This document shows positions 1 through 7,437 of a stretch of 64,000 nt of DNA, one piece after another. This DNA comes from an uncultured Aquimarina sp. (lineage in GTDB: Bacteria; Bacteroidota; Bacteroidia; Flavobacteriales; Flavobacteriaceae). The notes beneath the pieces are model-generated. The model was not told the DNA's origin. It did not search any database and was given only the letters and a program-made list of their open reading frames with translations. The position numbers were made by a program, and so were the translations under genes. Position 1 is the stretch's first letter, and the number at the start of each line of letters is the position of its first letter. The DNA is taken from NCBI GenBank assembly GCA_947500505.1, contig CANMSL010000004.1, positions 248,001 through 312,000 of the forward strand, read 5' to 3'.

Positions 1-178
1 GAAAACGTTCAATATCAAACCTTCACGCGAAATCGGAATTATCAAAGAAGCGATCAAAGAAGCGATACTAGAAGGTGAAATACCAAATGAACACGAAGCT
101 GCCTATCAATTCATGATCGAGAAGGGTGAAGAGCTGGGGTTGAAGAGTAGTAAAGTATCTAAGACACAAAGAAATTGA
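1..178 (+). CDS. CCA tRNA nucleotidyltransferase, C-terminal end (partial)
   Basis: Only the last 58 codons are in the window, reading from base 2 to a TGA at 176-178. The visible tail runs from PSREIGIIKEAIKEAILEGE to AAYQFMIEKGEELGL, which resembles the C-terminus of the Bacteroidota HD-domain/poly(A)-polymerase-type tRNA nucleotidyltransferases that add or repair the 3'-CCA of tRNA. The catalytic head and HD domain lie outside the window, so the call rests on recognition of this tail. The next gene starts 86 bases downstream in the same direction. The gap contains a short AT-rich stretch with tandem TACTTAG-like units (about 222-244) and no obvious terminator. Confidence 0.65.
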   Translation, partial: KTFNIKPSREIGIIKEAIKEAILEGEIPNEHEAAYQFMIEKGEELGLKSSKVSKTQRN

Positions 179-264
179 GCGTATAATAGCTGGTGATATA
201 AGGAAAATCAAAATATCTTAAATACTTAGGTACTTAGATACTTTTAAACTTAGATTCTAAAAAA

Positions 265-1293
265 ATGAAAAAATACTTCAGACCACTCGTTATCACATCC
301 ATAATACTGATTTATTTGATCATTGTTGCGGGAGCGGTTGTTAGAATGACGGGATCTGGAATGGGATGTCCCGATTGGCCTAAGTGTTTTGGGTATTATA
401 TTCCTCCTACAGAAGAAGCACAGATTCAATGGAAACCTAATAATGAATATCAAAAAGGTTTTATTGTCATCCTAGATGAACAATTAAGAATCGCAACCAG
501 AGATTTTACATCTTCTTCTACATATAACCCTAGCAATTGGGAGTCATATATAAAACATGATTATGCAAAATTTAATGTCTGGCATACCTGGATAGAATAT
601 ATCAATAGGCTAGTCACCGTACTATCCGGAATCCCCATATTATTGATGTTTATTCTATCGTTATGGTTTTGGAAAGAAAAACGAAGCATTACATTGTTTT
701 CGGGTTTAACAATTATTGCCATGGGATTTCAGGCTTGGTTAGGTAAAATTGTAGTGGACTCCAATTTGTTGCCTCTTAGAATTACCGTACATATGTTGGT
801 AGCATTCATTATTTTAGCAATATTATTATATGTGCTTTTCTTAACGAAAGACAGAATTAGTTCTATCAAATTTAATACTACTTTTAAAAATGTTTTACTT
901 TTCTCGGTTGTCCTCACGCTAATTCAGGTTGGATTAGGTACACAAGTACGTCAATATGTAGATGAACAAATAAAAATAGTAGGAGAGCTTGCCAAATCGG
1001 AATGGTTGCATCCACCTACTCTTACTTTTTATATTCACCGGTCATTTTCTATTTTGGTAGTATTGGTCAATACCTGGTTGCTTTGGTACGACAAAAAAAT
1101 GCAGCTAGGGTTATCCAAACTGCGTTGGGTTATTGTTCTTATTGCTTTAGAAGCTTTAACAGGAGTGATTATGTATTATTTTGATTTTCCTTTTCTGTCT
1201 CAACCACTACATTTAGTAGTATCTTCTTTATTATTTGGAGTTCAGTTTTATATATATTTAGAGGTATTTAAAAATAAAGTTATTGAAGTCTGA
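265..1293 (+). CDS. ctaA: Heme A synthase (COX15/CtaA family)
   Basis: A 342-residue polytopic membrane protein that converts heme O to heme A for cytochrome c oxidase. The signature GAVVRMTGSGMGCPDWPKC (about residues 23-41) follows the first membrane helix. Conserved heme-ligand-type histidines occur in HTWIEYINR, RITVHMLVAF, IHRSFSILV and QPLHLVVSS, each in or near a predicted helix. The length fits the family, including the Bacteroidota form with an extra loop after the CPDWPKC motif. The start is the ATG at 265, directly before the hydrophobic helix. There is no obvious operon partner: the upstream gene is a tRNA enzyme and the downstream gene has its own promoter element. Confidence 0.93.
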   Translation: MKKYFRPLVITSIILIYLIIVAGAVVRMTGSGMGCPDWPKCFGYYIPPTEEAQIQWKPNNEYQKGFIVILDEQLRIATRDFTSSSTYNPSNWESYIKHDYAKFNVWHTWIEYINRLVTVLSGIPILLMFILSLWFWKEKRSITLFSGLTIIAMGFQAWLGKIVVDSNLLPLRITVHMLVAFIILAILLYVLFLTKDRISSIKFNTTFKNVLLFSVVLTLIQVGLGTQVRQYVDEQIKIVGELAKSEWLHPPTLTFYIHRSFSILVVLVNTWLLWYDKKMQLGLSKLRWVIVLIALEALTGVIMYYFDFPFLSQPLHLVVSSLLFGVQFYIYLEVFKNKVIEV

Positions 1294-1321
1294 AAATTTA
1301 AAATAGTCAAGAACAAGTTTG

Positions 1322-1329
1322 TATCTTTG
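1322..1329 (+). promoter_or_regulatory. Bacteroidota -7 promoter element (TATCTTTG)
   Basis: TATCTTTG matches the TAnnTTTG -7 consensus of the Bacteroidota housekeeping sigma factor and lies 20 bases before the ATG at 1350. No good TTG -33 element is seen at the expected distance, so the match rests on the -7 box alone. It implies a very short 5' leader. Confidence 0.5.
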
Positions 1330-1349
1330 TCCATCCAAATTAATCAAGA

Positions 1350-1859
1350 ATGATTTATCGCTTCAGAATTATCCTGGATACAGAAGAAGATGTATTTAGA
1401 GATATCGAAATCGAACAAGATGCTACTCTAGAGCAGTTTCATAATGTGATCAACCAGTCTTTTGGCTTTGATGGTATGGAAATGGCTTCTTTTTATATTA
1501 GTGATGAACAATGGAATCAAGGAGAAGAAATATCTCTTTTTGACATGAGTGAAGGCAATCAGCCGGTAAGATTGATGAATGAGACGTCATTGATTGATGT
1601 TGCGCACGAAGCTTCTCCCAGATTGATTTACATCTATGACTTTTTGAGTATGTGGACTTTTTTGGTAGAACTTGCTGAAATAGCGGAATATGAAAACGGT
1701 AGAGAATATCCTAACGTAATGTATGTGCACGGCCAGATACCGGAAAATGCTCCAGATAAAGAATTTAAAGCTGATGATCTAAACGATGCTAATGAGGAAG
1801 ATGGTTTTCTGGATCTTGATGATTATGATGAATTAGGATTTGATGAAAATTGGAATTGA
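1350..1859 (+). CDS. Plasmid pRiA4b ORF-3-like family protein
   Basis: This 169-residue protein opens with MIYRFRIILDTEEDVFRDIEI and continues with LEQFHNVINQSFGFDGMEMASFYISDEQW. That is the pattern of the pRiA4b ORF-3-like domain (also called IS1096 TnpR-like), with its beta strand, helix and 'F.F...H..SF.' core. The C-terminal 35 residues are strongly acidic (DDLNDANEEDGFLDLDDYDE). The function of the family is not established. Chromosomal single copies are common in Flavobacteriaceae and no transposon ends are visible here, so the historic IS name should not be read as mobility. Its own -7 element lies just upstream. Confidence 0.8.
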   Translation: MIYRFRIILDTEEDVFRDIEIEQDATLEQFHNVINQSFGFDGMEMASFYISDEQWNQGEEISLFDMSEGNQPVRLMNETSLIDVAHEASPRLIYIYDFLSMWTFLVELAEIAEYENGREYPNVMYVHGQIPENAPDKEFKADDLNDANEEDGFLDLDDYDELGFDENWN

Positions 1860-1869
1860 TTATTTAGTT

Positions 1870-1907
1870 ACAAAGTTGCAAAGAATCTAAGATGCAAAGT
1901 TGCAAAG
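1870..1907. repeat. Short direct repeat (CAAAGTTGCAAAG) upstream of the four-helix-bundle gene
   Basis: CAAAGTTGCAAAG occurs at 1871-1883 and again at 1895-1907, a 24-base period, each preceded by A or G. The repeat lies entirely in the gap between the pRiA4b-like gene and the broken four-helix-bundle gene. Low-complexity runs of this kind often surround that gene family in flavobacteria; the meaning is unknown. Confidence 0.6.
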
Positions 1908-1934
1908 CTCTCACTTTTAAAACCATAAAACTTA

Positions 1935-2290
1935 ATGAGTACTTTTAGGGATTTAAAAATTTGGCAAAAATCAATAGCTTTAGTTACTAGTATTTATGAG
2001 CAAACTACATCATTCCCAACAGAAGAACAATATGGATTAACTTCTCAAATAAGAAGAGCGTCAATTTCAATACCTAGTAACATCGCTGAGGGATATGGAA
2101 GAGATGGTAAAAAAGATTTTTATGATTTCTAAATATTGCAATTAGTTCGTTATTTGAAGTTCAAACACAACTAGAAATTGGTAAAAACCTTTCTTTTCTA
2201 AAAGAAAATAAATTTAATTCGTTATACGAAGACACAAGAGAAATAGAGCGTATGCTTTCAAGCTATATTAGAAAAATCAAAGATTCGTAA
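1935..2290 (+). pseudogene. Four-helix-bundle (23S rRNA IVP-type) protein, frameshifted
   Basis: The first frame (1935-2132) encodes MSTFRDLKIWQKSIALV and then SQIRRASISIPSNIAEGYGR, the hallmark of the S23/IVP four-helix-bundle family, and stops at TAA 2130-2132 after KKDFYDF. A frame shifted by one base continues the family exactly from FLNIAISSLFEVQTQLEIGK to IKDS and ends at TAA 2288-2290. One T missing from the TTT run at about 2126-2129 explains the break. The joined protein would be about 118 residues, the usual length. The family forms pentameric four-helix bundles and is encoded either in rRNA intervening sequences or, as here, free in the chromosome, with unknown function. It may be a true pseudogene or a homopolymer sequencing error. 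Confidence 0.8.
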
Positions 2291-2293
2291 TCG

Positions 2294-2301
2294 TATCTTT
2301 G
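2294..2301 (+). promoter_or_regulatory. Bacteroidota -7 promoter element (TATCTTTG)
   Basis: A perfect TAnnTTTG match 39 bases before the ATG at 2340, starting just after the stop of the broken four-helix-bundle gene. No TTG is seen at the -33 position. It is the likely promoter of the nucleoid-associated protein gene. Confidence 0.45.
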
Positions 2302-2339
2302 CTACTTACACACTTTGATTCTCTGTAACCTACAAAATT

Positions 2340-3398
2340 ATGATCAACTTATACAGCACACAAATAGAATCGCTTTCGATTCACAGAATAGGCAACAAAA
2401 GCAGAAATGAGAATATCTTCCTTTCGGATTCTCCTTATGCACTAAATGATGAGTTAACCGCTCTGCTCAAGGAATACTTTTTCAAGCCTTTTAGAGAAAA
2501 AGAAGAAAACTATTTTCAGTTTGTTAATGAAGTGGATGTAGAATTTAATCCACTCTATAAAATTGTTACAGAAATTTTCGACAATCCCTCTTCTGCCCAC
2601 GAAAAGTCTAAAAGAATTGCTTCTTTATTATATGAACAATCACAACATCCCCATATAAAAAGTGGTGAAGTATATGTTACTTACTTAGAAAATCTAACCA
2701 TCGACAATGAGAAGACTACCGCAGTTGGCATTTTTAAATCTGAATTAAAGTATGATTTCCTTCAGTTTGAAGAAAAAGGAACAGCTTTAGAATTGCTACA
2801 TCAACAAGGAGTAAGTCTTAATAAACTTGATAAAGGATGCCTGATTTTTAATCATAAAAAAGAAGAAGGTTACAAAATTCTTTCTGTAGATTCTAATCGT
2901 TATGATACCAAATATTGGTTAGAGCATTTCCTAGGAGTAGAAGCTTTTGAAGATGAAAACTTTTACACAAAAAAATACATGAAATTCTGCCAGGATTTTG
3001 CCAAAGATGTGGTATTACCTGCGGAAGACAAAAAGGAAGAAGTGATGTTTATGAACCGGGCAGTGAATCACTTTGCAAAAAATGACACATTTGAAGAATC
3101 CGCTTTTATAAATGAAGTCATTGATAATCCGGATCTTATTCCTGAGTTTAAACATTATAAAACAGAGAAAGCTCCAAAATATCATATCGAAGACCTTACA
3201 GAATTTAATATTGCCAACACGGCCGTATCGGCAGCAAGAAAAAAAATGAAAAACACCATCAATCTGGATACTAATATTCAGATCAAGATGGATTTTATCA
3301 ATCCTGAATCCGCAGAAAAATTTGTAGAAAAAGGTTGGGATGAAGAAAAACAGATGTACTACTACCTTGTATATTTTAATAAAGAACAGAAAGATTAG
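2340..3398 (+). CDS. Nucleoid-associated protein (NdpA/YejK family)
   Basis: This 352-residue protein begins MINLYSTQIESLSIHRIGNKSRNE and contains the stretches VEFNPLYKIVTEIFDNP, SGEVYVTYLENL, VGIFKSELKYDFLQ and GCLIFN, matching the 37-kDa nucleoid-associated protein family (NA37/YejK). These are cytoplasmic DNA-associated proteins of unclear role. The length is close to the family norm of about 335-350. It has its own -7 element. Directly after the stop comes a long repeat region with a hairpin that could end transcription. Confidence 0.85.
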   Translation: MINLYSTQIESLSIHRIGNKSRNENIFLSDSPYALNDELTALLKEYFFKPFREKEENYFQFVNEVDVEFNPLYKIVTEIFDNPSSAHEKSKRIASLLYEQSQHPHIKSGEVYVTYLENLTIDNEKTTAVGIFKSELKYDFLQFEEKGTALELLHQQGVSLNKLDKGCLIFNHKKEEGYKILSVDSNRYDTKYWLEHFLGVEAFEDENFYTKKYMKFCQDFAKDVVLPAEDKKEEVMFMNRAVNHFAKNDTFEESAFINEVIDNPDLIPEFKHYKTEKAPKYHIEDLTEFNIANTAVSAARKKMKNTINLDTNIQIKMDFINPESAEKFVEKGWDEEKQMYYYLVYFNKEQKD

Positions 3399-3399
3399 T

Positions 3400-3680
3400 G
3401 ATGTCAGAAGTCGGATGTCCGAGGTAGTTCGCTAACTTTGACATCCGACATCCGACATCCGACATCCGACATCACACTTCCATCTTCTATCTTCTGACAC
3501 CTAACACCTGACATCCGTCTTCCTACACCCGACATCTGACCATTGACCACAGACCTCCGACTCCTGACTCCCGACTCCCGACATCACACTTCCATCTTCT
3601 AACATCTTACATCTGACACCCCGATATCAATCTTCCTACACCCGACTCCTGGCATCCGTCTTCCTACACCTAACTCCAAG
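3400..3680. repeat. Degenerate GACATCC-type repeat array with hairpin, copy A
   Basis: An intergenic stretch built of variants of a 7-base unit (GACATCC, GACTCCT, GACACCT). It begins with four perfect GACATCC units and a partial fifth at 3440-3473. A 20-base left arm at 3400-3419 pairs with 3440-3459 with two mismatches and a 20-base loop, giving a strong hairpin right after the upstream stop codon. The 16-base core TCAGAAGTCGGATGTC recurs exactly in copy B at about 7344-7359. The spacing is irregular and no long unit is conserved, so it is not a CRISPR array. With copy B it brackets the three tail-fibre-like genes. The rest of the gap to 3858 is AT-rich. Confidence 0.8.
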
Positions 3681-3728
3681 CTTATAAAAATTTCATATTC
3701 ACTCTACGGATAAACCGTAAAATTCCCA

Positions 3729-3835
3729 TATATTCGCGCCTTTATTTAAAAAAAACTCCTTTTTTGAGGTAACAAATTGCAATCTCAAGACACTATATAA
3801 ATAGATCATAAAATTAACGGAGTTACAAAACTCCG
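3729..3835 (+). promoter_or_regulatory. Putative promoter and leader hairpin before the tail-fibre-like operon
   Basis: TATATTCG (3729-3736) is a near match to TAnnTTTG; the same TATATTCGCG context occurs before the T9SS gene at 13918. In the predicted leader a 7-bp stem CGGAGTT (3818-3824) / AACTCCG (3829-3835) with a 4-base loop sits 23 bases before the ATG at 3859. Such a hairpin could affect translation or RNA stability. Both elements are inferred from sequence only. Confidence 0.35.
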
Positions 3836-3858
3836 AAAACAACTAATTAAAAATAATT

Positions 3859-5154
3859 ATGAAGAAAATTATATTCCTATCATTTGCATTTATTCTTATA
3901 TGTTTAAACGGTGTAGCTCAAAATCCTAGCTTTCAAATTGATCAGAATAATAAGTATATCGATTTCAAAAAATCGATAATCAGCAATGACTTCTATAATG
4001 TGTCTCAATTAAAAATAGGTGCATATATGACTCTTGGTAATTACGGTTATACAAATGGATCTTGGATTGGTAGTAATGCTATATTAGACTATTCTAGTTA
4101 TGGAGGAAGAGGCTCTCTTGGAGATAAAAACCTATTTATCCCAGCTTGGAATCAAGGAACCGCCCTAGTAATTAGTCCAAATTTTGTTGATGGGAATTTA
4201 ACTGGCTATACTCATAGTTGGAATCAATCCTCAAATAAAGTTGATATAAAAGATTTTACTTCTTCTTGGAACTTAGGACCCGAAAAGACTTATTTCAACA
4301 GTAACGTAGGTATCGGAACTACAAATCCTCTATCACCTTTACAGATTAATTCAAATTCTGACGACGTATTAACATTTAAAACCTTAGACAACAACTGGCT
4401 ATACACAAACTGGATGGATAACACCAATAAAAGAAGAACTTGGATGGGACTAGGTTCTGATTTATCTTCATTTAACATTACTACACAAAACGGAACTAAC
4501 AAAATACTCTTTAATGGAGGTAACGTAGGTATCGGAACTACAAATCCTAATCAAAAACTACAAGTCCAATTCACGGGTGAAGGTGGAATTTCTGCAAAAG
4601 CTGTTAGCAATGGAACTCACGGCGCAGCTAATATCTTAGTTGATCCTGCAAGTGGCTTTCCAGGACGATTTTTATTTAGAGAGAATGGTCAAAATAAAGG
4701 TTGGATAGACCATTCAGGTGGTAAAATAAACATCAGGAATAGTTCAAACACTCCATTTTTCTCGGTGTTGATGGACAACGGCAACGTAGGTATCGGTACA
4801 ACCTCCCCAGATACAAAATTAGCCGTGAACGGAAATATTCATACCAAAGAAGTAAAAGTTGACTTGGTAGGATGGCCTGATTACGTTTTCGAGAGTGACT
4901 ACAACTTACCAACCTTAAAAGAAGTAGAAAACCATATTGCAGAAAATGGACATCTGGAAAATATCCCTTCTGCCGCAGCAGTAAAAGAAAATGGTATCCA
5001 GTTAGGAGAAATGAATGCAAAACTCCTTCAAAAAATAGAAGAGCTTACCCTTTATATGATTGAGCAGAATAAAAAGACGGAGGAACTAAAAACGCTAGTG
5101 ATTCAACAACAAAAAGAAATAGAAATACTAAAAATCGAAATTAAAAAGCATTAA
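3859..5154 (+). CDS. Secreted tail-fibre-like repeat protein, paralogue 1 of 3
   Basis: 431 residues. An N-terminal signal peptide ends near NGVAQ (residue 21). The body carries four copies of the NVGIGTT[NS]P motif that is common in Bacteroidota tail-fibre-like surface proteins. The C-terminal region, from EVKVDLVGWPDYVFESDYNL through the segment NGIQLGEMNAKLLQKIEEL to the end, finishes in a lysine/glutamate-rich coiled coil. That tail resembles the trimerising, chaperone-like ends of fibre proteins, but no S74 catalytic pair is evident to me. First gene of a tight three-gene operon (3-base gaps). A role as a surface or extracellular trimeric fibre is an inference; the exact function is unknown. 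Confidence 0.7.
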   Translation: MKKIIFLSFAFILICLNGVAQNPSFQIDQNNKYIDFKKSIISNDFYNVSQLKIGAYMTLGNYGYTNGSWIGSNAILDYSSYGGRGSLGDKNLFIPAWNQGTALVISPNFVDGNLTGYTHSWNQSSNKVDIKDFTSSWNLGPEKTYFNSNVGIGTTNPLSPLQINSNSDDVLTFKTLDNNWLYTNWMDNTNKRRTWMGLGSDLSSFNITTQNGTNKILFNGGNVGIGTTNPNQKLQVQFTGEGGISAKAVSNGTHGAANILVDPASGFPGRFLFRENGQNKGWIDHSGGKINIRNSSNTPFFSVLMDNGNVGIGTTSPDTKLAVNGNIHTKEVKVDLVGWPDYVFESDYNLPTLKEVENHIAENGHLENIPSAAAVKENGIQLGEMNAKLLQKIEELTLYMIEQNKKTEELKTLVIQQQKEIEILKIEIKKH

Positions 5155-5157
5155 ATT

Positions 5158-6147
5158 ATGAAAAAAATAATTTTTATCATTTCCCTATTAGGAACCTTTA
5201 TTACTATAAATGCTCAAGAATATGTCCAGTCCAAAACTTTTATTCCAAGCAATAATGCAAATAATGCAATTGGAGAAAAAAATGCAATTTGGAGAAATAA
5301 TGTAATTGCTCCTCCTGCTGGGAACAATTTTCCTAATTTACAGAATTGGTGGTCAATTTTTCAAACACAATTTAATGATACAAGATATGACGCACAACTT
5401 GCCTTTGGTCTAAATCGACAAGATTTATGGTTGCGATATAATTACGATGGTAACTGGGAAAAATGGAAGCAAATTATATTAGCTGATCATAATGGCAACG
5501 TAGGTATTGGAACCACGAATCCGACAGAAAAGCTACAAATTACAGGTAAAATTTTCTTGAACTCTGGACCAGATGATGATGGAATATATTGGGCCAGACA
5601 TAATATGACTATGGGAACTATTCCTGGCAGTTATAATCACAATGTATTCATGCTTAAACCTGGTGGAGCATCAAATGGTTTTCTTTTTTCTAAATTCGAA
5701 ATGTACACAGCTGATTCTGAAACAGAAAAAACAAAAAAAGTACAAATTCACTCCTATGGGACTTCTTTTTTCAACGGAGGCAATGTAGGCATAGGCACTG
5801 AAGACACTAAAGGCTACAAACTAGGAGTCAAAGGAAAGATAGCCGCAGAAGAGGTTAAAGTTGCTTTATACAATGCTTGGCCTGATTACGTTTTCGAGAG
5901 TGACTATAACTTACCAACATTACAGCAAGTAGAAAACCATATCGCAGAAAATGGACATCTAGAAGATATCCCTTCTGCCGCAGCAGTAAAAGAAAATGGT
6001 ATCCAGTTAGGAGAAATGAATGCAAAACTCCTTCAAAAAATAGAAGAGCTTACCCTTTATATGATTGAGCAGAATAAAATTAATGAACAGCAACAAAGAC
6101 AAATTAAAGTTCTAAAAAAGGAAATTGAGAAACTAAAAATTAAATAA
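5158..6147 (+). CDS. Secreted tail-fibre-like repeat protein, paralogue 2 of 3
   Basis: 329 residues, with the ATG three bases after the previous stop. A signal peptide ends at about TINAQ (residue 19). The N-terminal half has a segment (AGNNFPNLQNWWSIFQTQF, then QDLWLRYNYDGNWEKWKQII) that looks like the pyocin-knob/tail-fibre type of module. Two GNVGIGT motifs follow, then the same C-terminal tail as its neighbours (AWPDYVFESDYNL, then HLEDIPSAAAVKENGIQLGE) and a coiled coil. The DNA of the last third is nearly identical to the gene upstream, whereas the N-terminal halves are unrelated. That suggests domain shuffling onto a fixed anchoring or trimerising end. Function unknown. Confidence 0.65.
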   Translation: MKKIIFIISLLGTFITINAQEYVQSKTFIPSNNANNAIGEKNAIWRNNVIAPPAGNNFPNLQNWWSIFQTQFNDTRYDAQLAFGLNRQDLWLRYNYDGNWEKWKQIILADHNGNVGIGTTNPTEKLQITGKIFLNSGPDDDGIYWARHNMTMGTIPGSYNHNVFMLKPGGASNGFLFSKFEMYTADSETEKTKKVQIHSYGTSFFNGGNVGIGTEDTKGYKLGVKGKIAAEEVKVALYNAWPDYVFESDYNLPTLQQVENHIAENGHLEDIPSAAAVKENGIQLGEMNAKLLQKIEELTLYMIEQNKINEQQQRQIKVLKKEIEKLKIK

Positions 6148-6150
6148 CTG

Positions 6151-7329
6151 ATGAAAAAAACAGTATCAATACTAATAACTCTAATAGCTTCATTACAAAT
6201 ACAAGCTCAGGATACAATAAATGGCGATTTAATTGTAAATAATGGGTCGATAAAAATGAATTCAGCAAATCCTACGGATCCATACAGTTCCATATCCTTT
6301 CGCCATCAGGATCAAGTTAAATGGTTAATGGATTACGGAACTGGGACTACCGATGATTTTAGAATTTTAAAATTCAACTCTCCCACAAGTGCTTCCTCTT
6401 TTTTAAATTTAGATTATAACAATAATCAATTCGAAATACTAAATAGTAACGTTGGTATCGGAACTACAAACCCAATAGAGAAACTCCACGTAGAAGGCAA
6501 CTTTTTATTAGACGCTTATCAAGCCGGAGGGCAAAAAGGGCTGTTTTTTAGAGAAGATTTTTCATCATTAAACAAATATAATTTATCAATCTTAACTCAT
6601 GATGATGGTGATAACAGTCCTGACGCATTGGATATTAATGCTTACGATGGAATATATTTTAATACAGGTTCTAATAGTAGAAATCCAAGAATGTATATTA
6701 AATCTGACGGAAAAGTAGGTATTGGAACATTACAGCCAGACATGAAGCTTGATGTTAGAACAAGTGAATCCAACATTTCACGTTTTCAACATACAGGTAA
6801 TAAAACTATAAGTGGAATAAGAATGGGAAGAACTTCATCATATGGAGATCTAGTAAATACATCAACTGGTTTTGGAATTGGAGTTGGGACGAATGGAAGT
6901 AATTCACCATTGAGCTCTCAAAACTTAAATCATATAGACCTTTTCATCAAACAAGATGGCAACATAGGTATCGGTACAACCTCACCAGATGCCAAATTAG
7001 CGGTTAACGGAAATATTCATACCAAAGAAGTAAAGGTTGACCTAGTTGGGTGGCCAGATTACGTTTTTGAGAATGATTATAACCTACCAACGTTACAAGA
7101 AGTAGAAAACCATATCGCAGAAAATGGACATCTAGAAAATATTCCTTGCGCAGCAGCAGTAGAAGAAAATGGTATCCAGTTAGGAGAAATGAATGCCAAA
7201 TTGCTTCAAAAAATAGAAGAGTTAACACTCTATATGATTGAACAAAATAAAAAGACGGAAAAACTTACTGAAGAAGTGGAAGCATTAAAACAAAAAAATG
7301 CTGAGTTGGAGCAAAAAATGAAGAACTAA
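6151..7329 (+). CDS. Secreted tail-fibre-like repeat protein, paralogue 3 of 3
   Basis: 392 residues, starting three bases after the previous stop. The signal peptide ends near ASLQIQAQ. The body carries three [VI]GIGTT-type repeats (NVGIGTTNP, KVGIGTLQP, NIGIGTTSP), then the shared tail (VGWPDYVFENDYNL, then HLENIPCAAAVEENGIQLGE). It ends in a heptad-rich coiled coil (TEEVEALKQKNAELEQKM). The tail carries a Pro-Cys pair where the other two have Pro-Ser. It is the last gene of the operon; the hairpin repeat copy B starts 14 bases after its stop and may act as terminator. The fibre-like role is inferred. Confidence 0.65.
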   Translation: MKKTVSILITLIASLQIQAQDTINGDLIVNNGSIKMNSANPTDPYSSISFRHQDQVKWLMDYGTGTTDDFRILKFNSPTSASSFLNLDYNNNQFEILNSNVGIGTTNPIEKLHVEGNFLLDAYQAGGQKGLFFREDFSSLNKYNLSILTHDDGDNSPDALDINAYDGIYFNTGSNSRNPRMYIKSDGKVGIGTLQPDMKLDVRTSESNISRFQHTGNKTISGIRMGRTSSYGDLVNTSTGFGIGVGTNGSNSPLSSQNLNHIDLFIKQDGNIGIGTTSPDAKLAVNGNIHTKEVKVDLVGWPDYVFENDYNLPTLQEVENHIAENGHLENIPCAAAVEENGIQLGEMNAKLLQKIEELTLYMIEQNKKTEKLTEEVEALKQKNAELEQKMKN

Positions 7330-7342
7330 TAATTTGGCTAAG

Positions 7343-7436
7343 GTCAGAAGTCGGATGTCAGAGGTAATATGGTATCTAGATATATATACTATGACACATC
7401 CGACTCCTGACTCCTGACTCCTGACTTCCGACTTCC
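7343..7436. repeat. Degenerate GACATCC-type hairpin repeat, copy B
   Basis: A left arm at 7343-7359 (GTCAGAAGTCGGATGTC) pairs with 7396-7411 (ACATCCGACTCCTGAC) with one mismatch. Beyond it, GACTCCT-type units continue to 7436. It fills the gap between two convergent genes (stops at 7329 and 7438), a position suiting a bidirectional terminator. The 16-base core is identical to copy A. Confidence 0.75.
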
Positions 7437-7437
7437 T

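Noticed and set aside
1350..1859. Insertion sequence implied by the pRiA4b ORF-3/IS1096 family name
   Set aside because: No transposase, terminal inverted repeats or target duplication are seen; the chromosomal family is not mobile by itself.
3440..3680. Possible CRISPR array in the GACATCC-rich region
   Set aside because: The unit is only 7 bases, the variants are irregular, there are no equal-length unique spacers and no cas genes nearby.
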